Of a stretch of 64,000 nt of DNA, positions 1 through 12,444 are shown one piece after another. A program made the position numbers and the translations under genes. Below the pieces are notes generated by a model that had not been told where the DNA came from, ran no database searches, and saw only the letters and a program-made list of their open reading frames with translations. This DNA comes from Lyophyllum atratum (lineage: Eukaryota; Basidiomycota; Agaricomycetes; Agaricales; Lyophyllaceae), in the NCBI GenBank assembly GCA_014905825.1, contig JACGCN010000034.1:496001-560000 (forward strand). The letters run 5' to 3'. The number at the start of each line of letters is the position of its first letter. Position 1 is the first letter of the stretch.

Positions 1-963
1 TGTTTTTGTCTCTCAGTACTTTCCTAGGTTCTACCGCAGGCTAAGTTAGCTAACTAGACTTGTGAGCTCGGCTTAGAAGGTACTTAGAGGCCCAGGGGCA
101 ATGATGTATATTACCTGCGTACATCGGGATACTCCCTGGACCCGGCGTTCCTCAGTGGGACCGTGCCGTGTAATTTTACCTTACCTTACCTTACCATAGG
201 ATGCTTACCAGATGACGACTGCCATTAATAATTAGAACGGTAACGTCACGAAGAGTCCACCTCGGTCCTCGCCCGCAAGAGAAGTTGAGGAAAATATTAT
301 TATTCGTTTCTTCATCCGCAGTGGCAGGCTACTTCCGTTCCACCTTCTCGGCTCGGAGCTCCTCCAATGAATGCATCCGCAGTGTTGCTATGGGTCCCAG
401 CATTGACGTCCAAGTACGACATTGAGGGTGATGACTACAACCAATTGGGATGAGGCTCTCTCCTTACCAGATATTCTTCGCTGAAACTTTGTCATCGCGC
501 GCATCCTCACACTCCATGCCAGACCTGACTATCGCTAGTAGTGACGACACCCGGACCCAGCGGACTCGGTCATGTTTTAGGGCTATATCGATCTTCTTTT
601 CCAATAGGTGGGCTGGAAGCTCCGTTCGTTCATTTCGGAGTACTACTGACACAGCACAGCATCAGTACATTTCTACTGTTATCAACAGGAAGGACGCTCA
701 CTGAGCACGGATAACCACACCAAGCCTGAGGTCGCTACGAGACATAGACCAGCGTTCATCAGATTTCCACACCTTTCGGGCCCGGGTTTTTGGGCCTTCG
801 CGAAATGTCCGAGTGCTGCATACCCTCCAGTTTCCTCACACTATGCTCAACAGGGCTGTGTTACATGGCTGACCGTCTCCATCTCTATATGGTCCATATC
901 TGGAAGTTGTGTATTAGGTCGGCCTGAAATAGAAGACCTTTAGGCGCCGGTACTCCTCTTAAC
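1..963. other. Intergenic stretch, no gene recognised
   Basis: No open frame here has splice-consistent coding character. A short pentanucleotide run, TTACC repeated about four times, lies at roughly 176-195. The last few hundred bases must contain the promoter of the plus-strand membrane-protein gene starting near 964, but I see no clear TATA element. Confidence 0.5.
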
Positions 964-2720
964 ATGGGAGCTGACTACACTCACAGCTTCACGTCAACCC
1001 CACATCAGTCCCACTACGACGTCTTCAAGTACAGTATCGATAAAGTGCGGCAGCTGGACTGGGCTGGACCACCGCTAGATTACACGATTCGATGAGATCC
1101 AAGTGTGAAGAGTGCCGAAGGTACGAGCTTTGATATCACCTCGTAGTCCTTCATATCTGACAGTCCGTGACGCTGCTAGAGCTGGCCTTCAGTGAGTCAT
1201 ATCTATGTTGCAGTTGTCATATGTTGACGCTTTGATAGGTGTGAGCTAGAGTGCTATCCTTGTAGGTGTGTCTTCGCCGACACTTGAACCACTAGCGCAT
1301 GCGATATTCACATGATCCCTCAGTAATTGTATAGAGCGCGGCTTTGCAAACGTCTGTCCGGAACGTATGTCGTTCAGATTACCGTCTTTTCTTTTCTGAC
1401 TCTTCTCTGCAGGGAAAACCAGCACGGAGCAAGCGGACTCCGAATCCTTGAAGAAAGGCTCCCCACGGCCCTCGATCGCCAGTCGTTTCCCTGGATACTT
1501 CCAAACCTTCTTATCAACCTTTTTTGCACCTTTCGTTTGGGTTTACAACAATTATAAGACCGTCACATGCCTGCGGTACCTGTACCTCCCCATCCTCCTC
1601 TGGTTGCCCGTTTATTACTTCTCTCAGGCCTCCGCTGTTCTCGACTCCGCTGAAAAATGCGCGGAAGAGTACTATGAATGGATCGGCGTCCTTGAAACGA
1701 GAATCATCGATCTAGACGCAATTGCATCATCTGCCACCTTGAATGACCCATATGACGTTGAGTTACAGGTACTCCCGAATCGCGCCGCCCCCGACCCAGC
1801 AGAACGCGGTCGAGCCACTCCTGAATCGATCCATGTCCCGCCACCTTACACTTCTGCACCTTCACCCTCGTCTCCATTGGTCAGACCAATGCCGCCTAAT
1901 TCTGTGGTTAAACTAGAAGCGGATTGGCTTCGCTTCATCGGATCTCGTATCGTCGAATGGAAGATCACTGCTACTACGGCCTGCGTGTTTGTCGCGTGAG
2001 TGTCCGCTGGTCTTCCATCTTAAATTCTTGCTGTTCTAACACCCCTACGTATCAGCGCCTCTCCTACGATTTTTCAGATTCCAGACGCAAACGATGATCC
2101 TATTACTCGCTCAATCGCTTTTCTGGCACTTTGCCGTGCGCTTTCTGGCATCATCTATGGCCCTATTTTCCCGATCTATTTCAGAGGATCTCGAACCAGA
2201 ACTGCACATTTTGCGATGTTATGGGCAAAGGTAAGTTTGTGTGCTGAGGTCATCCCAGTGGCTTATAATTGTTCTGTCACAGAAGGCTAAGGAGTCAAAA
2301 AAGTCTGTGTTCTGGGGCCCTTGGGTGATGCTTTCACTTCCTGCAGTCGCAACCTGCTGGTGAGTTTCTCTTATTTGGCTGCATAGGGGTGTTCCTATCT
2401 CATATCATCGAAGGGCGACAATTTTCTTCCTGTTGGCCATTTTCGCTTTCATCTGGCGAACAGGCTCCACAGCTGACCCTTCCGACTGGCCCAATGCAAC
2501 CCCAGGCCGCCCTCCCATGTCCATTGACCTGGCATTAGCGCTCCGCGTCGTTATCACGTCTATCACAGTGATCGATCTCGGTTGTATGGTTTGGATTTGG
2601 AAGACGTTAAGAGGCTATAGCTCCCAGGTCTGGAGGGACCAGGACGGTGGAGACGGATCTCCTGTGACCCCAGGTTCAGATGGAAGGCATGGAAACAGGA
2701 TAGGCAATCTCACCCCGTAG
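964..2720 (+). CDS. Multi-pass membrane protein of unknown function, copy 1 (apparent frameshift)
   Basis: Function unknown. The proposed start (ATG 964) opens a 43-codon frame ending in ...LDYTIR and then a stop at 1093-1095. The paralogue at 52243-53955 continues through this point with RSKQCEHCKTYE, and the same motif (RSKCEECRRYE) resumes here at about 1098 in another frame, so five extra bases (TGAGA, 1093-1097) or an equivalent indel break the frame. Exons between 1120 and 1412 are uncertain. From 1413 the gene is clear: a hydrophobic segment with LRYLYLPILLWLPVYY, an acidic and Pro-rich loop, a second segment around 1950-1998, an intron ending AG 2055, then further hydrophobic exons to 2220, 2281-2359 and about 2415-2720. 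I count five or six membrane segments. Shared features with the paralogue are the CxxC near the N-terminus and the C-terminal segment ALRVVITSITVIDLG. If the frameshift is real, this copy may be damaged. Confidence 0.65.
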
Positions 2721-3477
2721 GCTGTCCAGAGCTGGTTGGGAACCTGGAATGCTTGGCGTGCTTCCACCAACGCGACCGGAACTTCACACGCACTTCGTCA
2801 TTCACGACATCTGACGGTTGACCACCGTTTCAATTTTTTTTCGTTCTCGAACCCATGGACCAACTTTGCATGACTTCTCACGACTGACTCCCTTCGCATT
2901 CTCTTCCGTCGAGTTGGGCGGGCCCTATTATTCGTTTTTCACCTTTGGCCTCCCCGCAACCTCCCTGTTCACCTGCTCCCTTTCCGGACATTCGCACTGA
3001 AGTTTCATCCTTTCCACTTCGTGCATGTACTTTTTTTCATCATTTCGCCGACAATCCTGATGACACGACCTCTTACGACCTGCTCTCGCTGCTTTGTCGT
3101 GCACTTGTATTCTGCACCATTTGCATAATGCTCGACCTTTTTCATTCGGACACAGGACTCACCTTCATCTTTATACACGCATTTGCCTCTGCATTCTTCA
3201 TTCTCTGTTCGACTCACCTAAACTCATTCCAAGACTTTGTACTTACTTGCATACGTCGATGCAGTGCTGTCGTCATGAATTACTGTACTCGTACCACGAA
3301 CATCCGGACACCCCACTCCATAGCAGAGACCTACACTCATTCCAAGGACTTAGTGATAGCAAAACTTTCATGTGACCACAAGGCTGTCAACATGTCACCT
3401 CTTGCAGTCACTTCAAGACAAATCAAGTCCAAGCGAAATTGAAGGCCATAATGATATATTCAAACTTACAATGTATG
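2721..3477. other. Convergent 3' intergenic region
   Basis: This lies between the ends of two converging genes. It is rich in C and T and contains an uninterrupted 165-codon frame (2945-3442), but that frame has low-complexity, non-conserved-looking content and no splice partners. I read it as 3' UTR and spacer. Confidence 0.45.
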
Positions 3478-6400
3478 CTACTGCTTTCCTTCCTCCACCT
3501 GTATCGTAAGCTCTTCAAGTCCTGGTATTTTCTGCCGCAGAAGCGCATCAACGCGTTCAACTACGCGATCTAATCTGGTATAGGTTGTCCGTTGACTAGA
3601 GTGCGGCCCTCCTGGGTCGACTGACGACGCAGAGGGAGCTAACTGTATATGTATTGACCCAATGACGGTCGAGGCATCTTTCGGCCAGAACCGGGGCTCA
3701 CTATATGAGGCCAAGCCTTGTATTGACGGCAACTGTGAGTCAAAGTTTAGTGAGCATAGGTTCGTTCAAGACATTAATAAGCTGACCTCAGCCAGTGCTC
3801 GCTGAATCGCTGCATCGCGATTTGACAGGTCAAGAGCCAAGACTCTCCCAGTGTCTAAGACAAGAGGAATGACGCTAGCAGCGATCAAGACCGCGATGAA
3901 CAGGGATGCTATTGGATCGAACCCAGTCCAACCATAAAACTGTATCAACAATGTTGATATGATAACCCCGACAGAGCCCAGTGTGTCCTGGGGAAGCGGT
4001 CAATATGCAGTCCACAACGAGTTTAAGGTGATAACCTACCGCCATCACATGCAAAAACACTCCCCGCATGTTATCACTATGACCTTCATGCGCCGACGAG
4101 TGTGAATGTGCGTGACCAGAATTATGTTGAGACGTTAGATGCTCATCATGGACAAATTTATAGCTGGGTGTGAGGCCAGCGGAGAGTGGAGAAAGGATCG
4201 GATAGTCATCCCCCGGAACATTCGACGCAGGAGAGACTGGGTGTATCTTGATGGAGGGGCCTCGGAAATGACGTTTCGTCGGCGACGTGCTACCAGTGCT
4301 GTTGCCTGTGGTATAGGAGGCAGATGATGCAGAATCTGCTTCAGAGTGTGAGTGCGAGTGCGAGTGTATATCTGGTAGGGAATGGGAATGTTCTGGTGGT
4401 GAATGAGAGTGCGAATGTGACTTTGAATGCGAATGTGAGTGATCGTTATCAGAGGACAGCGCAGGACCAGGCGCAGGCTCCGGAGAGTGCGAGTGCGAGT
4501 GCGAATGGGAGTGTGAACGGGCATGCTGGAGCGAACTTGCCGGTGCAGGAGGTGAATGGGAGTGGGAGTGTGGCTGGTCAGAAGCATGACTATGTGAATG
4601 GGAGGAGGCAATTTGAGGAGCCGGAGTATGGCTATGGCTGTCATCCGATGCATGGGAATGTCCATGACCATGCGAATGCGAATGGCCACCCTGCAAGAAG
4701 GGTCAGCTCCGATATCACAATAAGAGGTCACGAAGGAGTTTACATGATGATGGTGCCCACCCATGGCGAACATTCCAAAGAGATTTACTCCCAAGCCCAA
4801 CGAACTGACCAGTAAGAGTTGGCTAGTATTCATCTCAGGCGGGTCCAAGCTAAGATGGTGAAGTTTCACTCAATGACTGACATACAACAAGCAGAACGAC
4901 TTACAGGCGTTGGATAGCTTCAAACATGATGAATATCGATATCAGGATGAGAAAAATTCCGTTCGCAAATCCTGATAAAGTCTCGATCCGACCGTATCTG
5001 ATGACAATCATGAGTCGTGTTTGACCTTGAACGTAGTAACAGCACCCACCCGTAGGTAAAACGTTCGTTAGGCTCCCAAGTGGCCATCACAGACGCAAAG
5101 AGTCCGACACCGATCGCCATACAGTCAAAAGCCATGTGAATCGCTATCCAAATAAGCATCAGCGACATAAACAGTTTATAAAAAGATAGACGGCTTACCG
5201 TCAGAGATTAGCCCCAAGCTGTTGGTCCACACGCCATAGAGCATCTGCACCAGCATATAGCACATGTTTAAACACAGGAAATAAAATATCTTTCTAGATT
5301 CCGGATTCGACAGGATGGTTTTGAGGTAAGACTTGAGCAGACGGGCAGTGGGCGTCCGAGGCGGCCCAGCAAACGCGTCCACATTTTCAGGAAACATGCC
5401 TAATAAAGGTTTATCCTGGTGACGAATCGGAGGCAAAACAGAGAATCTTGCCTGCATATAGAAAGCCTGCTACAAGAAGGTCGCTCCATCCCGGGAATTG
5501 GGTAAATGCGAGGGTACCAAGGATTGCAGATATTCCGGCGATAGTCGGATAAGATAGCTTGAAGTACTGCGGGGTGAATGATAGGTGGGCCAGCGAGTGG
5601 GCAGTCATCGGGGCGAAAAATAGCAACGCATATGCAATGACAGGAATTGCCGCGAGGGACAGGAGGGGTAATGTAGGCTCTGTTGGAAATCCGGGCTGGT
5701 CCAGAGTCAGTTGTTGGTGCAAGAGCGAAGCAATTATGACTTACTAGCAGCATTCTAAAGAGGTAGAACGGAAGGGCAAACATGGTCGCGCCGAGGGTCG
5801 TCAGGGCGATAGTAAATGTAGATCCCAGTGAAGGGGAGAGAACTCCCATGGTACTGTCCAGTGCACTGGAAGTGAGGGCGTGTATTGCCAAGGCGCCATA
5901 CCCAGTCACGACGCGCCAAGAGTTGGCAGAAAACCAATGGGTGTCCACCGAAATGGATATCAACAACGCAAGGCCGATGAAGACGGATTTCCGGGCCTAA
6001 ATACGGATATTAGGGAATGTCTTCAGGTGAATCGAGTAATTGGCATACCGAGGTTATGCTCAGCAGCGTCCCCATCCACAACGTCGAGAAATGTGTGAAC
6101 AATACCACCCTACAAGGAATGTTTAAGTCCGCCAATCCCTGAACCTCGAACACTTGAACCCACCGGTTCGATGAAAGCCGGAACAGCGCCGTGAACAGTG
6201 CTGCCTGTTTCACGAACAGCAAGAGCGATGACATGCCAAGGACCGACCACTACAACACCACAGCAAGCGCTATCAGCATTCACAATCCAACAACCTAGCA
6301 TGGCGCGCAACACACACCTCAATCGTCTTGCGTTTAGCCATCTGTCCCGTCAAACCTTCCCAGATAAGAACACCCAAGCCTCCACACGCCAGCACCCTCA

Positions 6401-6669
6401 TCACAACCCAGAACACGCCAACATCGAGGTCCAGCAGCCATTCCTTCGCTGCGTGCAGCGCTAGCACAACAAGCACATTCGATAGCAAGATATTCGGAAT
6501 ATGCCTGCTTGGTATCCTATTCACGTAAACCCACACGGCATAATGGAATCAGTATAATGTTCTAAATATTGCATTCCGAGAACTGGGTTGCCGACACGTA
6601 CGACGTGGAGAGGACTTTAGTGGGGTTCAGGCTGATCTTGCTCCGGGTACGCGCATCTGGCACGGGCAT
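3478..6669 (-). CDS. MSC2: MSC2/ZnT5-type cation diffusion facilitator (zinc transporter)
   Basis: Zinc/H+ antiporter of the CDF family, Msc2/SLC30A5 branch, which loads zinc into the ER/early secretory pathway (with Zrg17 in yeast). The proposed start is ATG 6669 (MPVPDARTRSK); an in-frame ATG at 6762 would add a Ser-rich leader. Roughly eight N-terminal hydrophobic segments (6500-5400) precede the CDF core. The metal site is visible: HMAFDCMAIGVGLF in TM2 and HVMADTLGS, split by an intron near 3990-4050, in TM5, each giving a His...Asp pair. YGRIETLSGFANGIFL follows TM2 as in the family. Between TM4 and TM5 lies a histidine loop of about 200 residues (4050-4770) made of HSHS repeats, far longer than usual. 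After TM6 comes a C-terminal cytosolic domain ending at 3478. About a dozen introns. The splice around 5410-5460 is uncertain. Confidence 0.87.
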
Positions 6670-6932
6670 ACTACCGTACTCGGATGAAGAGGAAGAGGAG
6701 GAAACAGAGGAGCACCGAATTCTCAGATATGCCAAAAAGGTGACAGCTATCGAACGTGTCATGAAGTCCGCTACACGTTAGCCTAACGAGAACAAATAAA
6801 GATATTGCAAAGTATGTGAGGGTAAACTATGTACGGTATATATCGCTACAAGTACAGCTTTATTATTCCAGAGGTGTCGATGATAAGGTATACAGATGCG
6901 ATAGTGGCGTCAGTTGGATCATGGTAACTTGC

Positions 6933-9900
6933 TTACTTATACTGAGATATAAAGTTCTGCCACGAATCAACGGGCAAATATTGCTGATGTGGAGAGGACT
7001 CCTCCGGCGACGGCATGAGCTGTATGTTATGATACGCCCCATGGGTAGGATATCCATAATAGTCGGGCATAGTCTCCATGGGACTTGCGGTCCGCCATAC
7101 ATGAGCGGCACATCGACCTGTTGTGGGTCCTGCTGCATTGGATAGGAATGGGCATGTTCAGGGTAGGCCTGTTGCTGCTGTTGCAGAGGACTGTAATGCT
7201 GCCAAGGAGCGGCATTCGCAGCATCTGCAAACCGGGGACCATCTTGGGCGGATGGTGGTAGTGGTGGTGAGGCAGGCTGCGAGGCAGGGCTGGAACCGTT
7301 ATATGAAGGGGACGATGATGACCTGCGCGCGACCAGCCTGGTCATACCACGGAGTGTAGACAGCTCGTCGACCTCACTCTTGACACTGGGTCCAAAGAAC
7401 GAAAGCCGTGTCGCAGTTTCTTCCTGATGGTGGGAATTGGTCAGTGCAGCATGAGCACGCTCCCTCAGCTTTTGAAGTATCGGCTGTAATACACAAGTCA
7501 GACAATGAGTACATAAATACTGCGGGTCAGTACATACCAGGATCTTGCCTGTGCGAGTCTTATCTGTAACCCGGGCAAACAAATTATACGCCGAGTCCAA
7601 ATGCGATAGAGCGGAGGGCGCTAGCTGCATTTGGGACTTGACAGCGATCGACCCAAGAACGATCTAATGGAGAGGTAAGCATCTCGATAAGAGTGTTTTC
7701 GAGTGCCAGTACTTACTGCACAAGAGAAGACGTGGGTAAAGAGGAACCACATTCGTTCAGTCAACACTGGGTGCTGTTTGAACAAACTCTCGATCAACCC
7801 GACAAACGAGCAAGCACTGGTGTAGGCAGCCAGTACTGACTGCGAATACTTGCTGCCCATAGGATCGGTAGGATTATCTTCCATGGCCTGCGCGAAGTAG
7901 CCTCGGTGCATGTAAAATAGCGCTGCATCACGACACCGTTAGCATGACTAAAGAGAATATTAGGAAATGGCGTTTACTAATCTCCTTGATCGCAAAAGCA
8001 ATGTAACGCTGCATCGTGAGTTCGACCGTCGGTCGCTCCGGCTCCGCACCGATCTTCGCGCCGCCGAAACCTGGAACCTGCAGGTTTGGCGGAACATAGT
8101 AGGAGCGCACTTTCCTGTCAAGATCCTGGATGGCTTTATAATTTGGTGTCCGGGCGCCGAATGCTTGGTCATGAACAACGCTCAAACATTGCGACGAGAA
8201 TCTATGCTTCCAAGCTGAGACTAATACGCGTTCAAGTCAAACCATGAATAGCAACGAATTCAGTCGATAACTTACAACTCATCTCGACGTCTCCAGCCGC
8301 ATTCTTCATCGTCTCATGGGGTAACTTGGTATCCACGTGAAGGGTTGATAGCGACGGCGGGCGGCCAAACGTCAAACTCTAAAAAAAAGAGACAAAGATC
8401 AGCATGCTAGCCAAGATATCGTCGATCCCGGGGAACGAGCGCCGTACCTGCCAGGAGTCGTATGTCAACAGCTCGTAAAACAATTCGCGTCGTTTCTGTG
8501 TCTCGCTGGGATCGAGGTTCCACTTGCCACTATCCCGATCTAAAAGCCACAATATATCAGCGCCCACAAGCAGATTAAGCCTAGTGAAGGGCGCTCACGG
8601 AGTCCGATCTATCATCAGCGTTAAGTTTTACTTTAGCGAAACACGAATCAGAATCGCAACATGAAAACACTGACACTTTGTGCCAATTTTACAACCATCC
8701 CCATGATCACCCACCGGGGACCTCCCATATCAGATAAGAACATGAAGTGGCACATCAAAAGCTGGAAGAAGATCAGAAGAGGATCCAAAAAGAAGAGGAC
8801 GGCGTGGAGATTTACCAGGGCCTGGATACCAGGTATAGTCTGCTCTTCTATCACCGAATCGAGCGCAAGTGCCGCACGGGCTAGTTGGTAGTACTGCATG
8901 GACTCGGAAGAATGAGCAGGTAGGTCGACGTCCATTAGACTTCCGATGGCAAAGACCATAAATAGAACCGCTAGGTTGTGTGAGCTGACCGACCCCTGGA
9001 AGGTTCCATCCTGTTCATACACGGGCCGAAAGATCGTTTCCAGAAAGTCGGTCTCTGGTATTGGGGTATACCTGTTGCGCGCGGTCAGCAGACCGCCCGG
9101 TCAAAAATAGAAGGCGAGCAGATGACGCACATCCAGGCAGCGTGTCGGAAGTAGGTGTCACAGATTTTTCTCGCGATGGACGTCCGTGGTAGGAAACCGA
9201 TAATTGATGCCCGGACGTTCTCGCCGGTTTTGTTCACCGGGGGCGAAAATGGGAACGCGAAGTTAAGCCAAGGGATGTCAGTGGGCTGCGGCGAGTCATG
9301 GCTGGAGACGTCGTCTTCATCTTCAAAGCCTTCTTCGTTCTGTTATGTGCATTAGTGATCATGCTTTATGGCACGATACGGGTCTAGGCAGAAACTTACT
9401 TGAAGGAGATACTAGCAGGAATGGATGATAAATGTCCAACTTCTATTGTAGGGGAGGAGAATGATGGACGCACCCAAGAGTTAGCTGTCTGGCCAAAAAA
9501 AGTGGAGCGACCGCCATGGGAGATTGATCTGCGAAATAGCTAGCTCAGGACTTTAGCCGATGCAGAGCTCTGATGGTGACCCACAGAGAACCCATAGAAT
9601 CGATGCTGTCGTTGGGGTCCCCTTTTTCATCCTTCCCATTAGGGAGATCGAGGCGTTCTCTTTCTAACGGACGCTTTATTTGGAGGAGGTCGTCGGTCAG
9701 CAATGGATGGTTGAAACTAGAATGCAACGCGTGTGATTGGGAGAGGGCATCTTCTAGTTGCCGGACGCGGTTCGAAAGCTGATTGATTTTTTCGTGAAGC
9801 GATTCGGTATTGGCCAGGACGAATCTAAATTATCGAAATGACAAATGAGAACTTCGAGCCGACAGAGTTGCTTACCGATTGCCCTTGCCCGTGGTTAGAG

Positions 9901-10303
9901 ATCCTATCACGCGGGTATTAGTGTGGCGGATTGTGAAGGGTTGACGTGCTGCGCTCACCCTCCGGACAGATTGCGGAACAGCCTTTCTTGACACAGTTAC
10001 TGCGATCCTAGTCAACCAGGACGCCTGGAGGGTCGAGAAAGACCGATCGGCGACATACCTGCATGGGAAAACGCGGCTGCACCTGCAGAATACGAGTCGC
10101 AATGAGTGGCCGTTAATCCTGGAGTCCTCAAGAACGAACGCACTTGAGCTTCAACCTGTCGCCGCGTCGGTATCCTGTTCAAATACCGCATTTGAAATTA
10201 CTGAGGCGTACCTCCGACATTCTGCGCAAGATAGAGCGACGCCGCGGCGCTTGTGCCTGGTGACAAGGGAGGGGGAGTCCTGGGAGTAGGGCGTCGAGGC
10301 CAT
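6933..10303 (-). CDS. Zn(II)2Cys6 transcription factor TF1 with fungal-specific regulatory domain
   Basis: Nuclear DNA-binding regulator; target genes unknown. The start ATG 10303 gives MASTPYSQDSPSLVTRHKRR and leads straight into the zinc cluster. That cluster is assembled across small exons: CAECRR | LKLK | CSRVFPC | SNCVKKGCSAICPE, with six cysteines in the CX2CX6C...CX2CX6C pattern. Next comes FVLANTESLHEKINQLSNRV, a probable coiled-coil dimerisation helix (about 9840-9730), then the middle homology domain of PF04082 type (9020-7620: SHNLAVLFMVFAIGSLMD, ETQKRRELFYELLTYDSWQ, HDQAFGART). The tail is Gln/Pro-rich. Near 7080 the frame breaks: the paralogue-like ending METMPDYYGYP...SWQNFISQYK, stop 6933-6935, is in another frame, one base short in a GGG run (plus strand 7080-7082). 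Without a correction the protein would run on to 6863. TF2 at 43573-46994 shares the domain order and the position and phase of the first intron. Confidence 0.85.
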
Positions 10304-10784
10304 GAACGGAAGAGGAGGGCGAATGTTAGGATGATGATGGCAGGAGGAAAGAAAGCAGTGGTGGACCTCGGGCGAGCCGATCCTCCGTTAGGCCCACCTC
10401 CAGGGCCATGCTTCCACAGGAGTTTCGTCAAGCACTTGCCAAATCGGGCCGACCACGCGGTGCTGTGTGGTGCTGTTTGCCCAAGCCCTTTAAAAAAGTT
10501 TGAACGCCGCTGTCCTGGTTTTTCTTCAACCAACACAGCCCAAGGTGAGCAGCAGTTTTAATATCCCCTTTCTTCCGTGATGAGCCATTTAGATGACGAG
10601 TCTGAACCTGTCGAGGCCGAGTTTCTTTGTTTCAACAGAACGTGACGACTCTATCAAATATATACCATTCATGCTTTTCTGATCTTTTTATCTGCCCTTG
10701 CTCTTCCGTGATCCCTTGAATCTGAACCTGATCATCCTTTCTTCTTTGATAGGACACCATCAAGCAGATCAATCAACGCGTACC
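10304..10784. promoter_or_regulatory. Divergent promoter region between TF1 and TSR4, with TATA-like box
   Basis: The 481 bases separate two genes transcribed away from each other. A TATATA sequence at 10659-10664 lies 121 bases upstream of the TSR4 ATG, a plausible core promoter position with a short leader. No corresponding TATA is obvious for TF1. Open frames crossing the interval on both strands have no counterpart in the paralogous TF2 locus and look accidental. Confidence 0.45.
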
Positions 10785-12444
10785 ATGGCGCCCGCACAAG
10801 ACGATGATTGGTCGGATTCAGACGACGAAGTATTATCTGAGGTAGAAACGGCTGTCCTGTTGGGTGTCCCAGACGGCGTCGTGAAGTCTATCGAGGAGAT
10901 CACCGACGCTGCCGTCTCTCGTATTGGAGGACTTCCTGTACGATCTATCTCACCCACGTACTTCGATACCGAATCTTCCCACTTATACACTTTCGAAACA
11001 AGGCTTTTCTTCCTTCGCGTGAACCTTCTTTATCTTCGTCCCAATGCAAAATTTGTTCAAACCCCTCCGAGCTCCTCGTTCAAATGTGGTGTCCGTTCGA
11101 GGACAGCCCCATGGATCGCGCGCTCTACATTTGGGGCTGCGCGAGAGCTTCATGCCAGGGCAAAGACGGCAGGTAAGATTCAGCGGTATGCGAACTATCC
11201 CCAAGGTACTCATCGCTATGTTTCACCAACAAATGTGATGGTTCCATCAGTGTGCGAGCCTGGAGAGGACTAAGACGGAATGACAAGTACGCCGCAAAGC
11301 TTGAGAAGAAGCTTGCAAAAAAGCGCGCTGATGAGAAAGCCAAGGCGCAAGCGCAGGCTGAAGCCGAACAGAAGAAAACCGCGCCCAAAACAAACCCTTT
11401 CTCAGTGTGTAGCCCTACAGCGAAGTGTTATGCCTAAGAATACTCATGATGGTGAAACAGATGAAGGCTTCATCAGCCCCGAACGTGTTTGGAATAGGCG
11501 CCCAAGTATTCGGGGATATTCCTTCCCCACCCCCAGATGTACCCGGCAATTCCCAAGTAACAGAAACGGAAGATCATAGTGAGGATGAGGAGACGGGTGA
11601 TAGAGACGACGAAGGATCGGCGTCTTCCGAAGATGAGTTGATCATAGCTATGGCGTCAGTGACTGTGGCGGAATCCCCATGGAAAGCCGCACCTTCATAC
11701 CCGCCACTCTACCTCTCCACTGTCTCGGAGTATCTCCCACCACAACCGAAATCAAAACAGGCAGTCGGAGCTCAAGTCACTGATCCACTAGACGATGACA
11801 GCAAAAGCGGCAAGGACATCTCCTGGGCCTCGGAGGCCTACGGAGACTCACTTGAGATGGATCACGTTTTCGAACGATTCACCAAGCGAGTCGGGTATGA
11901 AGGCGAGCAGTGCGTCCGGTGCGTTTTCTATGTTTTCTTCTTCTTCTTGTAAGACCCTCACCACCCAGATACCTAATCCAGATACGAGCTAAACGGAACA
12001 CCTCTGCCCTATTCCTCCGACAAGACATTCACCTCCCTCTTCCCCTCCCCTCCCGCGCCCGCCCTTCCCATCACAAAGGCCGTCTTCACAGTCGTGAACG
12101 CGCCGAAGCGCACCTACTTCCCTACCAACGTGCCACCCTGTCCTTCATGTCGGGGCAAGCGCATCTTCGAGTGCCAACTTATGCCGAACCTCATCAACAC
12201 GCTGCGGCATCCCGACGACAGTTCCAAGGCCGGCAAAAAGCTCTCCGACGAGGAGCGGCGGAAGGCGGTAGAACTGGCGCTCAAAGGGGTGGCCGTGGCA
12301 GCCGATGGTGGCGAGGCGCGCGGGATGGAGTGGGGCACGTGTATAGTGTTTTCGTGTGAGAACGACTGCTGCACTGACGAGAATGGTGCAAAGGCCAGGG
12401 AGGCTTGGCGGGAGGAAGTTGTGATGATTCAAGCCGCCATCTGA
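10785..12444 (+). CDS. TSR4: TSR4/PDCD2 family ribosome-assembly protein
   Basis: Homologue of yeast Tsr4 and animal PDCD2, a cytosolic chaperone that escorts ribosomal protein uS5 (Rps2) during 40S assembly. ATG 10785 gives an acidic N-terminus (MAPAQDDDWSDSDDE), then a typical N-terminal block after the first intron: QCKICSNPSELLVQMWCP, then ALYIWGCARASCQGKDG and VRAWRGLRRND. A charged Lys/Ala-rich linker and an acidic disordered segment follow (11290-11660). The C-terminal PDCD2_C domain has DHVFERFTKRVGYEGEQCVR, PCPSCRGKRIFECQLMPN and WGTCIVFSCENDCC, so the zinc-binding cysteines are all present. I see introns at about 10939-11000, 11172-11250, 11404-11458 and 11920-11981, all GT...AG. 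Predicted length is about 460 residues. It appears intact. Confidence 0.9.

Noticed and set aside
2945..3442. 165-codon plus-strand frame
   Set aside because: No splice partners, odd composition, and it lies between two convergent stops; most likely 3' UTR.
4324..4815. 163-codon plus-strand frame rich in Ser, Ala and Asn
   Set aside because: It is the exact antisense of the HSHS-repeat loop of the zinc transporter; low-complexity repeats keep several frames open.
10198..10561. Frames on both strands across the TF1/TSR4 promoter
   Set aside because: The minus-strand one overlaps the true first exon of TF1 in another frame; the zinc-cluster frame is the one conserved with TF2.
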